From Lentisphaeria bacterium (lineage in GTDB: Bacteria; Verrucomicrobiota; Lentisphaeria; Victivallales; UBA1829): a stretch of DNA of 13,563 nt. Location: positions 1 to 13,563 of the forward strand of contig JAFYBD010000222.1 in assembly GCA_017540385.1 (NCBI GenBank), written 5' to 3'. Shown in pieces: positions 1 through 6,774 of the stretch. Numbering within the stretch: position 1 is the stretch's first letter; every line of letters begins with the position of its first letter. A program made the position numbers and the translations under genes. Below the pieces are notes generated by a model. That model ran no database searches and was not told where the DNA came from. It was given only the letters and a program-made list of their open reading frames with translations.

Positions 1-1701
1 GAGGTCGGCGCTGCGGATGGTCGACAGGCGGTGCGCGATCACGAACGACGTCCGGCCTCGGGTGACTTCGCCGATGGCGTCCTGGATCATTTTCTCGGTC
101 ACGGTGTCGACCGAGGACGTGGCCTCGTCCAGCACCAGGATGCGCGGGTCGGCGAGGATGGCGCGCGCGAACGAAATAAGCTGTTTTTCGCCGGTGGAGA
201 GCAGGTCGCCACATTCGCCGACCTGACTGTCGAGGCCGTTGCCCATGCGCGCGATCACGCGGTCCGCGGAGACGCGTTTCACGGCGAGCTCGATTTCCTC
301 CTCGGTGGCGTCCGGGTTGCCGTAGAGCAGGTTTTCGCGGACGGTGCCGGAGAAAAGGTACGGGGTCTGCAGGACGTATCCGATGTGGCTGTGCAGCCAC
401 AGCTGGGAGCGTTCGCGCACGTCGCGGCCGTCAATGAGGACCTGCCCGGCCGTGGGTTCGAAGAAGCGGCAGACGAGGTTCACGAGCGTAGATTTGCCCG
501 CTCCGGTCTCGCCCACGAGCGCGATGTTCGCGCCCTGCGGCACCGTGAGGTTGAAATGTTCGAGGATCGTCTCGTCGCCGTCGGGGTAGCGGAACGAGAC
601 GTCGCGGAATTCGACCGAGCCGTCCAGCGGTTCCCAGTTCTCGCGTCTGGGGTGGAATGCGTCGCCGTATTTCGCGACGACTTCGGGCGTGTCGGCCACG
701 TCGGACGCGGTGTTCACGAGCCGGGAGAAACGCTCGATATTGACCTGCGCGGCGATGAGTTCGGAGAGCGCGGAGGAGATCCAGAAGAAGGGCTCCATCA
801 TGCTGATCGCGTAGGACATGAACATGGAGAGCGTGCCGATCTCCATCACGCCCTCGCGCGTGAGCAGCCCGCCGCGCCACAGCACGATCGCCAGCGCCAG
901 CGAGGACGCGAACGCGACCGTGGCCGTGAAGAGCGACCGGTAGTGCATCCCGAGCACGGAGGTCCGTTTCATCTCGCGGGTGTCGGCACGGAAATCCGCG
1001 CAGACGCGGTCGGCGGCGACGAGCGTCTTGATGGTCCGGGCCCCGGTGATGCCCTCGTTGAAGTCGCCCGTGATGCGCGAATTGAGCTCGCGGATCTTGC
1101 GGTTGATGCGGAAAAGCGACCGCTGGAAGACCGCGATCACCAGCGCCGCCACGGGCAGGACCAGCCCCACGCCCAGCGCGAGTTTCCAGTGGATCGTGAA
1201 CATGATGACGAGCGCGCCGAACATGAAGATCACGGTCCAGACCGCCTCCATGACGTGCCAGGAGACGAGCGACGAGATGCGCTCGGTGTCGCTCATGATC
1301 CGCGAGTGGACGTAGCCCACGCTGTTCCGGTTGAAGAACGAGAAGGACAGCGTCTGCAGGTGGTCGAACGCCGCCTTGCGGAGCTCGAGCGAGACGTGCA
1401 TCTCCATGAAGAACGCCTGATAGAACGCGCCGTAGTTCAGCAGGAAGGACCCGGTGATGAAGAGCAGATACAGCAGGATGAACGCCGGCAGCGTGTCGAG
1501 CGTGCGCTCGGTGATGAAGTGGTCGATGGCGTACCGCTGGAAGAGCGGCAGGCAGATGTCGAACGTGCCGCCGGTGAGGCCGAAGACGACCATCATCAGC
1601 ATAGGCCGCCGGAAACTCCGCAGGAACGGCAGCAGGGCCGGGATGCCGAACCACGGCAGACGGACGTGTTCGGCGTCGTGAAGCTGTTTCGTGCCGCTCA
1701 T
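1..1701 (-). CDS. ABC exporter half-transporter, catalytic-Glu subunit of a heterodimer (C-terminus cut by window edge)
   Basis: Fused membrane and ATPase half of a type IV (MsbA/multidrug-like) ABC exporter in the inner membrane. I translated it directly: it opens MSGTKQLHDAEHVRLPWFG and stays open for 567 codons to the window edge, so only the last few tens of residues are missing. An N-terminal six-helix-type membrane domain is followed by the ATPase: Walker A GETGAGKST (K403), signature LSTGEKQ (L501-Q507) instead of LSGGQ, Walker B ILVLDEATSSVD with catalytic E526, and H-loop AHRLST (H557). The ATG overlaps the upstream half-transporter's TGA (ATGA, 1698-1701) and has GGGAGG seven bases upstream, which fixes the start. 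The altered signature combined with an intact Glu is the pattern of the TM288/BmrD-type partner in heterodimeric exporters. The substrate cannot be read from sequence; drugs, lipids or peptides are all possible. Confidence 0.92.
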   Translation of the reverse strand, partial: MSGTKQLHDAEHVRLPWFGIPALLPFLRSFRRPMLMMVVFGLTGGTFDICLPLFQRYAIDHFITERTLDTLPAFILLYLLFITGSFLLNYGAFYQAFFMEMHVSLELRKAAFDHLQTLSFSFFNRNSVGYVHSRIMSDTERISSLVSWHVMEAVWTVIFMFGALVIMFTIHWKLALGVGLVLPVAALVIAVFQRSLFRINRKIRELNSRITGDFNEGITGARTIKTLVAADRVCADFRADTREMKRTSVLGMHYRSLFTATVAFASSLALAIVLWRGGLLTREGVMEIGTLSMFMSYAISMMEPFFWISSALSELIAAQVNIERFSRLVNTASDVADTPEVVAKYGDAFHPRRENWEPLDGSVEFRDVSFRYPDGDETILEHFNLTVPQGANIALVGETGAGKSTLVNLVCRFFEPTAGQVLIDGRDVRERSQLWLHSHIGYVLQTPYLFSGTVRENLLYGNPDATEEEIELAVKRVSADRVIARMGNGLDSQVGECGDLLSTGEKQLISFARAILADPRILVLDEATSSVDTVTEKMIQDAIGEVTRGRTSFVIAHRLSTIRSADL

Positions 1702-3574
1702 CGTTCATCCTCCCGGGCGGGGGCACCCTGCGCGCCGGGCGTTTCCGCCTCCGCTGCGCTCATCTGGAGTTCGTAATTGCGCCGGTAGATGCCGTCGCGC
1801 TTCATCAGCTCGTCGTGCGAGCCGGTCTCCACGATGCGGCCGTTCGACAGCACGAGGATGCGGTCGGCCTCCATCAAGGTGGCGATGCGGTGCGAGATCA
1901 GGATGACCGTGCGGCCTTTGAAATCGTGCCGGAGCGCACGGCGAATCTTCACGTCGGTCTCCGCGTCGACCGCCGACAGCGAATCGTCGAAGATCATGAT
2001 CGGGGGGTGACCGACCAGCAGACGCGCGATGGCGGTGCGCTGTTTCTGCCCGCCGGACAGCGTCACGCCGCGTTCGCCGACGGCCGTGTCGAACCCGTCC
2101 TTGAACCGGTCGATCGTCTCCTCCACGCAGGCGGTGCGGGCGGCCGCGCGGATCGCGTCCATGTCGACTCCGCCCGGGGCGGCGATCCCGATGTTGTCGG
2201 CGATCGAGCGCGAGAAGAGGAACGGCTCCTGCAGGACGATCCCCACGCCGCGCCGCAGATGGTCGCGTTTCATCCGCGCCACGTCGACGCCGCCGACGGA
2301 AATGCTGCCGCAGCCCGGTTTCAGGTCGTACAGGCGGCACAGCAGGTGCATCAGCGTGGACTTGCCGCTGCCGGTCCCGCCGAGGACGCCGAACACGGTG
2401 CCTGCGGGGATCGTGAACGAAATGTCGTGGAGCAGCTCGGGGCAGCCCTCGTAGCCGAAGCTCACGCGGTCGAATACCACGTCGCCATCGAGCGGCGGCG
2501 TGAGCGCGTCCGGCGGGTCGGTCTCCTCCGGGGCGGCCATGATGTCGTGGATGCGGTTCAGCGAGATGCCGGCCTTGCTGAGCTCGGAGATCATGCGTCC
2601 GAGGTGGCGGATGGGGAACATCAGCATGCCGTTGTAGGAGAGGAACGCGATGAATTCGCCTGCCGTGAGCTGATCCCGGATCGCGAGGACCGAGCCGCAG
2701 ACCAGCAGGAGCAGCACCTGCAGCATGCTGATGAAGTCGCCCGTGACCCAGAAGAGGCTCAGGATGCGCCCGAGCTTCATCCACAGCGACACGTAGTAAC
2801 GGTTCTGCGCGTCGAATTTCGCGACCTCGTACTGTTCCCGCCCGAACGCCCGGATCACGCGCACCCCGGTCAGGTTCTCCTGCACGATGGTCGAGAGTTT
2901 CCCCTCGTTCTCGTCGCACTCCAGGAACTTCGAAGCGATCTTCCGGTGGAACAGCACCGAGGAGCCCACGACCAGCGGGATCACGATGGACGCGAGCGCG
3001 GCCAGGGTGGCGTTCATGCTGAACATGAAGCACAGCGACAGCACGATCAGGATGGTGATGCGGAAGATGGACGTGAGCTGTTCGGAGAGGAACCGTTTCA
3101 CCATGTCCACGTCGGACGTGCACCGCTGGATGATGTCGCCGGTGCGGTGGGACATGTGCAGGCGAACGGCAGATGCTGGATGTGGCCGAAGAGCTGATTG
3201 CGCATCGTCTCCACCAGCGTCTCCGCGCCCGCCGCGTTCGCGAGCTGGAAGAGGTATCGGCAGATCAGCGACGCCGCGGACACCGTCAGCACGGCCGCCG
3301 CCGAAATCCACAGATGGCCGCGGATGAACTCCGCCCCGCCCATCAGCTTCGGCAGCAGCGCCGTCAGCGTGCCGGGCTCCGGTTCCAGTCCGCCAAGCAC
3401 CGAGTCGACCGTGAAACGGATGATCTGCGGGTTCAGGAGATCGAGGAGCGACACGAGCGACGTGAAGACCGCCGCGAGCACGAAATACCGCTTGCTCCCG
3501 CGCAGGAACTGCCCCACCAGGCGCATCCGGCCCGGCTGCTGTTTCGTTTCAGGTTGTTTCCGTTGGTTTTTCAT
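1698..3574 (-). pseudogene. ABC exporter half-transporter, degenerate-site subunit, split by a -1 frameshift
   Basis: Second half of the heterodimeric exporter. The N-terminal piece (from ATG at 3574) encodes the first membrane helices and ends its homology at ...GHIQHLPFA (codons to 3161). Homology resumes in another frame at HMSHRTGDIIQRCTSD (from 3158). Restoring one base at about 3156-3163 gives one reading frame of 625 residues, a normal family length. In the restored numbering, Walker A is GGTGSGKST (K405), the signature is a perfect LSGGQKQR (506-513), Walker B is IMIFDDSLSAVD with Asp531 in place of the catalytic Glu, and H562 is the H-loop. Asp there is typical of the degenerate-site subunit (TM287/BmrC type). 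The rest of the gene is undamaged, so a sequencing or assembly error (for example CC read as C) is as likely as a real inactivating mutation. The start is uncertain: the ATG at 3574 has no Shine-Dalgarno and lies at the expected transcription start; ATG 3526 (residue 17) is the alternative. Confidence 0.88.
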
Positions 3575-3577
3575 GCT

Positions 3578-3608
3578 ATAATATACCGCATGATGCCGTC
3601 CGTTTCCA
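3578..3608 (-). promoter_or_regulatory. Candidate sigma-70 promoter of the ABC exporter operon
   Basis: On the minus strand TGGAAA (3608-3603, 4 of 6 matches to TTGACA) is followed after 17 bases by TATATT (3585-3580). The expected start of transcription is about 3573, essentially at the ATG of the first gene, so the message would be leaderless or translation would start further in. A CGTCCG/CGGACG inverted repeat (3597-3602 and 3615-3620) overlaps the -35 and is followed on the plus strand by five T. It could be an operator or a weak plus-strand terminator; neither can be decided here. Confidence 0.4.
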
Positions 3609-3657
3609 GTGGACCGGACGCTTTTTCCGCATTTTCAGCGGGTTCGCACGGGGCCAT

Positions 3658-3686
3658 TTGACAAAACGCCGTCCGCGGGGTATATT
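3658..3686 (+). promoter_or_regulatory. Sigma-70-type promoter of the lipoprotein hydrolase gene
   Basis: A perfect -35 TTGACA (3658-3663) and -10 TATATT (3681-3686) are separated by exactly 17 bases. Transcription would begin near 3693, giving a leader of about 49 bases before the ATG at 3742 with its AGGAG site. It is the strongest promoter match in the window and is divergent from the ABC exporter promoter. Confidence 0.8.
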
Positions 3687-3741
3687 AGGCGCGATCTCAC
3701 ACCCTTTTCGACATCGTTTTCCCCTCACGAAGGAGTCGCCC

Positions 3742-4626
3742 ATGAATCATCCGTTCAAGCTCATCGGTTCCGCCGTCTGTCTCTCCGCTTCGGCCATGCT
3801 CGCGTCCTGCTGCTGCCAGTCCGGCGGCAACCATCCCGCCAACACCTACGCGGCCGACCGGGAACAGCCGCTTTTCCCGCTCCTCCCGAACGGCGCGACG
3901 CAGGCGCAGAAGGACGAGGCGATCTTCAGAAACACCCGCGTGACCGCCAAGACGTTCGACGCCGACGGGATCGGGATCAATTACTGCGAGGGCGTGTACA
4001 ATATGGACGCGGCGGGCAAGCCGACCGTGCTCGTTTTCCTGCACGGCGTGGGCGAACGCGGCAGCGACAACCGGTCGCATCTGCGCTACGGATTCGCCGA
4101 AATCGTCTCCTACATCCTCGCGCACTCGGACACGAAAGTCGTCCTGCTCGCGCCGCAGTGCCCCGCCACGGAGGGCTGGGGGAACAACGTTCAGCGCGGC
4201 GGAGACGGCATCATCCGGCCGGAAAGCGTGTTCGCGAACCTGCCGAAGCTCGTGCGGGCGAAGATGGCGGAATACGACGCCGATCCCGCGCGCATCTACG
4301 TGACCGGATTCTCCATGGGCGGACACGGCGCGGTCGAACTCGCCGGACGCAACAACGAGCTGTTCGCGGCCTGCGTGGCCATCTGCTGCGGCGGGACCCG
4401 CGAGGAGGCCGAACGCCTGAAGAACATGCCGATCGCGCTGTATCAGGGCGACTACGACGAGACCGTGCGGACCGAGCTCACGCGCGATTTCTTCAAGTTC
4501 CTGCAGGAGGCCGGAAATACGCAGTGCAGTTACCGCGAATACCCGCTCATCGCGCATAATGCGTGGGACGTCTGCTACAACGACTACGCCACGCTCGACT
4601 GGCTCTTCGCCCAGCGGAAGCATTAA
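3742..4626 (+). CDS. Lipoprotein alpha/beta hydrolase, predicted peptidase/esterase (COG4099/PHB-depolymerase-like)
   Basis: A 294-residue serine hydrolase expected to be a lipid-anchored cell-envelope enzyme. The start at ATG 3742 is set by AGGAG (3731-3735) six bases upstream and by the signal peptide that follows: Lys6, a hydrophobic stretch 7-22 and lipobox LASC with Cys23 as the lipidated residue. The mature part has the alpha/beta-hydrolase order: oxyanion-hole loop FLHGVGERG (H101, G102), nucleophile elbow GFSMGG (Ser191), acidic residue in YQGDYD (probably Asp237 or Asp239), and catalytic His272 in AHNAWDVCY. The H-x-x-W-D-x-x-Y ending is typical of the predicted-peptidase (COG4099) and polyhydroxybutyrate-depolymerase-like families, which contain acetylxylan and feruloyl esterases as well as putative peptidases, so the substrate stays open. 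It is transcribed alone from its own promoter. The catalytic residues look complete. Confidence 0.88.
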   Translation: MNHPFKLIGSAVCLSASAMLASCCCQSGGNHPANTYAADREQPLFPLLPNGATQAQKDEAIFRNTRVTAKTFDADGIGINYCEGVYNMDAAGKPTVLVFLHGVGERGSDNRSHLRYGFAEIVSYILAHSDTKVVLLAPQCPATEGWGNNVQRGGDGIIRPESVFANLPKLVRAKMAEYDADPARIYVTGFSMGGHGAVELAGRNNELFAACVAICCGGTREEAERLKNMPIALYQGDYDETVRTELTRDFFKFLQEAGNTQCSYREYPLIAHNAWDVCYNDYATLDWLFAQRKH

Positions 4627-4641
4627 GCGCACGTTGTGCTT
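4625..4641 (+). terminator. Possible weak terminator hairpin after the hydrolase gene
   Basis: The seven-base stem AAGCGCA (4625-4631, including the last two bases of the stop codon) pairs with TGTGCTT (4635-4641), with one G-U pair and a three-base loop. The downstream TCCTTGTC is only weakly T-rich, so efficiency would be poor. Confidence 0.3.
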
Positions 4642-4676
4642 TCCTTGTCGCAAGGCGGGTACCAGCTTTGTTTGCC

Positions 4677-4752
4677 GCGCCTCGCGGTAAAGGAATCAGT
4701 CGAGCTTTAGCTCGCCTACCAAGGAGCGCCAGCGACCCCAGCGAAGCGGCAA
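4677..4752 (+). repeat. Structured dispersed repeat, copy 1 (forward)
   Basis: A REP-like unit of about 76 bp. The conserved head is GCGCCTCGCGGTAAA. The middle is a short hairpin, CGAGC (4701-4705), loop TTTA, GCTCG (4710-4714). The conserved tail, 4718-4752, is identical base for base over 35 bp to copy 2 (4838-4872). It lies between the hydrolase and the AT-rich island. No transposase or array spacer pattern accompanies it, so it resembles a REP/MITE-like extragenic element rather than an insertion sequence or CRISPR. Confidence 0.85.
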
Positions 4753-4786
4753 ACGCCCCCCCGACCTTGACTTTTTCGCAAATTCC

Positions 4787-4872
4787 TGCCTGCGCGCCTC
4801 GCGGTAAACAAAGAAATAGTCGAGCGTAAGCGAGCTTACCAAGGAGCGCCAGCGACCCCAGCGAAGCGGCAA
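4787..4872 (+). repeat. Structured dispersed repeat, copy 2 (forward)
   Basis: A direct repeat of copy 1, about 120 bp further on, with head TGCCTGCGCGCCTCGCGGTAA starting at 4787 (21 bases counted, of which copy 3 shares all but one), the 35 bp tail identical to copy 1, and a different central hairpin: GTAAGC (4826-4831), loop GA, GCTTAC (4834-4839). It forms the left edge of the AT-rich island. Confidence 0.85.
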
Positions 4873-5066
4873 GTGTTACACAACCCGGCTTAATTCCTAC
4901 CCGTTGACTCTCACTCATTTCTCCACCTCGCATCTCATGTATTACTCTAGCCAAACAGAATTGCGTCGTACCCCGTTGGTTGGACAGATTTCTTGATTTG
5001 ATAGGTGTAAATGTGTTGGATTGTCGGAGGGCAGGGGCGGAGCAAAACCCGACCGACTTTATAGCA
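4873..5066. other. Left border of the AT-rich island, no gene seen
   Basis: Base composition falls from the GC-rich background to AT-rich across this stretch. It follows repeat copy 2 and leads into the 3' end of the orphan lipoprotein gene. I see no coding frame with a credible start, no direct-repeat target duplication and no tRNA fragment that would mark an attachment site. No clear terminator hairpin follows the lipoprotein stop codon. Confidence 0.6.
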
Positions 5067-6026
5067 TCAAAAACCAGGCTCTGTCCTTACAGGTCTTCCA
5101 TATTGATCCGAATGTACACCCAAGCCATATGCATTCTGTTGAACTTTCAAAGTTTCACCTGGAACCCCATTGGGAACGGAATAACGAATAGGTCTTCCAT
5201 ATTGATCCGAATGTACACCCAAGCCATATGCATTCTCGTTGACTACAACAGAGGATAATTCGGATGTATTTATACTTCTTGACGTGGTTTGAAGCGTAGA
5301 TCCACGTCCGGAAAAGTCACTTGCTTCAATGAGATTATTATACCCTTCTGGAATTGCCCAAAAAGTCAGTCCATAAACTAAAAAGCCACCTACCATGTAA
5401 GCAGGACTACCGGAATCTATGGCACCTTTTGAGGCATTAGCTAAAATGAAGCAACTTCCCCATAACACATAAAAAGGAGAAGCCAGAATATTACCAATCG
5501 TTTTTCCTGTATAATAACCAAACCTTTTTGCACCTCCGACTAAATCTGGGACTAGATGTTGTGCTGGAACAATTGAATTTGTGCCTGAACATTCCTCTGT
5601 TAAGAAGAGCCCATCATATTTTTTCTTGAATTCTTCAACAGAAAGGCGATTTGACTTTTCTCCAGAACACAAAATATAAACAATATCTCCAGATTTTACT
5701 GATATTTTTGAAGTCCTCTGAAAGTAATATACTCCTGGATTTAAGAAAAACGCTGCATATGAGGAAGAATCTATTTTAGCAGTTGCGTCTCCATCTCGAT
5801 TTGATCTTTGGGACAAGGAAAAAGTAACAGGAGACTTACTCTCCGTCACAAAAACAGCTAACGCTTTTTTTTCTAAAAGGTCTGTATCCGTATTCTCTTT
5901 GCTCGCAATAGCATAAAGGCTCTCAGACTCAGTATAATTACAGGTTTTTACACTTGAACATCCAATCATTAGAGGCATCAACATACAAACAGTTAATATG
6001 GCGAAGATTTTTCCATAAGTGTTCAT
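5067..6026 (-). CDS. Orphan lipoprotein with two C-terminal NAYGLGVHSDQYGRP repeats
   Basis: A 319-residue predicted lipoprotein of unknown function. ATG 6026 has AGAGGAG about ten bases upstream. Lys6 and a hydrophobic segment lead to MIGC with Cys23 as the lipidated residue. Residues 55-120 alternate hydrophobic and polar strands around FFLNPGVYYFQ and SGDIVYILCSG, which suggests a small beta-sandwich like those of DUF2846-type lipoproteins (inference). Two glycine-rich hydrophobic stretches follow (about 178-197 and 208-225), which could be membrane-inserting. The C-terminus carries the tandem 17-residue repeat NAYGLGVHSDQYGRPIR at 265-281 and again at 298-314, spaced 33 residues. Codon use and base composition are AT-rich, unlike every neighbour, consistent with recent acquisition. 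No functional partner lies nearby. I recognise no family with confidence. Confidence 0.82.
   Translation of the reverse strand: MNTYGKIFAILTVCMLMPLMIGCSSVKTCNYTESESLYAIASKENTDTDLLEKKALAVFVTESKSPVTFSLSQRSNRDGDATAKIDSSSYAAFFLNPGVYYFQRTSKISVKSGDIVYILCSGEKSNRLSVEEFKKKYDGLFLTEECSGTNSIVPAQHLVPDLVGGAKRFGYYTGKTIGNILASPFYVLWGSCFILANASKGAIDSGSPAYMVGGFLVYGLTFWAIPEGYNNLIEASDFSGRGSTLQTTSRSINTSELSSVVVNENAYGLGVHSDQYGRPIRYSVPNGVPGETLKVQQNAYGLGVHSDQYGRPVRTEPGF
5091..5137 (-). repeat. 47 bp perfect direct repeat, copy A (inside the lipoprotein gene)
   Basis: Identical over 47 bases to 5190-5236, with a period of 99 bp (33 codons, in frame). It encodes the second NAYGLGVHSDQYGRP peptide repeat of the lipoprotein. 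Identity at third codon positions points to a recent duplication or gene conversion. Confidence 0.95.
5190..5236 (-). repeat. 47 bp perfect direct repeat, copy B (inside the lipoprotein gene)
   Basis: Partner of the copy at 5091-5137. It encodes the first of the two C-terminal peptide repeats. The 52 bp between the copies encodes an unrelated linker (SVPNGVPGETLKV region). Confidence 0.95.
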
Positions 6027-6377
6027 ATTTATTATACTCCTCTATACGAAAACAATGGTTATGCAATTCTTGCGGAGCCATTTGATATCATTACTACACA
6101 CCCTCAATACTGGGATTGCAAGTGTTGGGTTGAGTGTTTTGGGAATTATCTTTTGTTTTTTTACGGAGTCCTTTCTCGGAGACCGCTTCCAAACATCAAT
6201 TTACACCTTGTCAAAGGAAAATCAAGTGCTTTATCGACTTTTTTTTGATTGTTTTTGTGATTTGGGCTTGGTTTGGAGACTCTTTGCTTGGAGACTGGCG
6301 ATGGAAGGCACATCCGTAGCACTTGATTTGAGTTTGCGTCTCCCCACAGACACTACCCCAAATTGGCAAGCATAAAT
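6027..6377. other. AT-rich segment upstream of the orphan lipoprotein, no supported gene
   Basis: About 350 bp of low-GC DNA. A plus-strand frame (6019-6375) is open for 118 codons and has hydrophobic stretches, but it begins inside the lipoprotein's start region, lacks a Shine-Dalgarno, and has no family I recognise, so I do not call it a gene. It may be decayed foreign DNA. The lipoprotein's promoter should lie here, but I find no convincing -35/-10 pair, only the AGAGGAG ribosome site at about 6037-6043. Confidence 0.5.
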
Positions 6378-6428
6378 CTTTATTTGATTGCAAAATAAAT
6401 ATAGTTATTTTGCACATCAATAATAAAG
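6378..6428. repeat. Long AT-rich inverted repeat in the island
   Basis: The left arm 6378-6398 and right arm 6405-6428 face each other across the six-base loop ATATAG. The inner ten pairs, TGCAAAATAA with TTATTTTGCA, are perfect. After a short interruption TGAT/ATCA and CTTTATT/AATAAAG pair again. There is no long T tract after it in either direction, so a terminator is possible but not shown. It could also be the end of a decayed mobile element. Confidence 0.7.
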
Positions 6429-6527
6429 AAAACAGCCTCAACATGACTGCGTTGGGAGCAACGTGAACAGCCGGGTAGTGTGCGAGCAAAAGGGTTAATG
6501 ATGGTGTCGATGCCCGGTCCCCTCCGG
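6429..6527. other. Right border of the AT-rich island, no gene seen
   Basis: Composition climbs back from AT-rich to the GC-rich background between about 6430 and 6520, just before repeat copy 3. The segment holds no credible start codon with a ribosome site on either strand and no recognisable RNA gene. Confidence 0.5.
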
Positions 6528-6613
6528 GGGTCGCTACGCTCGCGAGCTCGCTCTGCTCCTTGGAAGGCGAGCTGAAGCTCGAGAAGTCTTGATTACCGCG
6601 AGACGCGCAGGCA
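6528..6613 (-). repeat. Structured dispersed repeat, copy 3 (reverse, diverged tail)
   Basis: On the minus strand the head from 6613 down to 6593 differs by one base from the head of copy 2. The central hairpin is CGAGC/GCTCG (6568-6572 and 6577-6581) around TGAA as read on the plus strand. CCAAGGAGC follows as in copies 1 and 2, but the rest of the tail is rearranged and only partly recognisable. Orientation is opposite to copies 1 and 2. Confidence 0.75.
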
Positions 6614-6631
6614 ACGCCTGCACTATTTTTT
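6607..6631 (+). terminator. Terminator-like hairpin with T tract between repeat copies 3 and 4
   Basis: GCAGGC (6607-6612), loop AAC, GCCTGC (6616-6621), then ACTA and six T (6626-6631). The form is that of an intrinsic terminator reading plus-strand, yet no plus-strand gene is recognisable upstream. It overlaps the head of repeat copy 3, so it may simply be part of that element. Confidence 0.35.
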
Positions 6632-6665
6632 GTGCGCGGCTACGCTTGCGGACGGGGGAAAAAGT

Positions 6666-6744
6666 TTGTCGCTTCGCTGGGGTCGCTGGCGCTCCTAGGT
6701 AGACGTGCTGACGCACGACATCGTGTTTGGTAACCGCGAGGCGC
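6666..6744 (-). repeat. Structured dispersed repeat, copy 4 (reverse)
   Basis: On the minus strand it has head GCGCCTCGCGGT and a tail that matches copies 1 and 2 closely (AGGAGCGCCAGCGACCCC, then AGCGAAGCG with a small change). The central hairpin is CGTGC/GCACG (6704-6708 and 6713-6717) instead of CGAGC/GCTCG, so both sides of the stem changed together. It sits 30 bp downstream of the rmlD stop. Confidence 0.85.
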
Positions 6745-6774
6745 GAACAGCTGAGAAATGCGATGAGTGGGCGA

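Noticed and set aside
31..1776. Very long plus-strand open frame (581 codons) opposite the ABC exporter
   Set aside because: It is the antisense of a gene with all ABC motifs. The Arg/Glu/His-rich composition is typical of a GC-rich shadow frame.
1705..3123. Second long minus-strand frame (472 codons) over the ABC gene
   Set aside because: An Arg/Pro-rich out-of-frame shadow of the exporter, with no motifs.
3156..3163. Programmed ribosomal frameshifting in the ABC gene
   Set aside because: There is no slippery heptamer or downstream stimulator that I can see, and full-length ABC half-transporters are not known to need one.
4677..4872. Possible CRISPR array from the two direct repeats
   Set aside because: Only two copies, with units of about 80 bp containing a variable hairpin, no regular spacers and no cas genes.
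4547..4954. Minus-strand frame with a repeated SLGSLALLG peptide
   Set aside because: The peptide repetition merely reflects the two nucleotide repeat copies. The frame runs antisense into the hydrolase and has no ribosome site.
6019..6375. Plus-strand 118-codon frame with hydrophobic stretches in the AT-rich island
   Set aside because: It starts inside the lipoprotein's start region, lacks a Shine-Dalgarno and shows no recognisable family. Hydrophobicity follows from T-rich DNA.
6211..6489. Minus-strand 92-codon frame upstream of the lipoprotein
   Set aside because: No ribosome site, it crosses the long inverted repeat, and no family resemblance.
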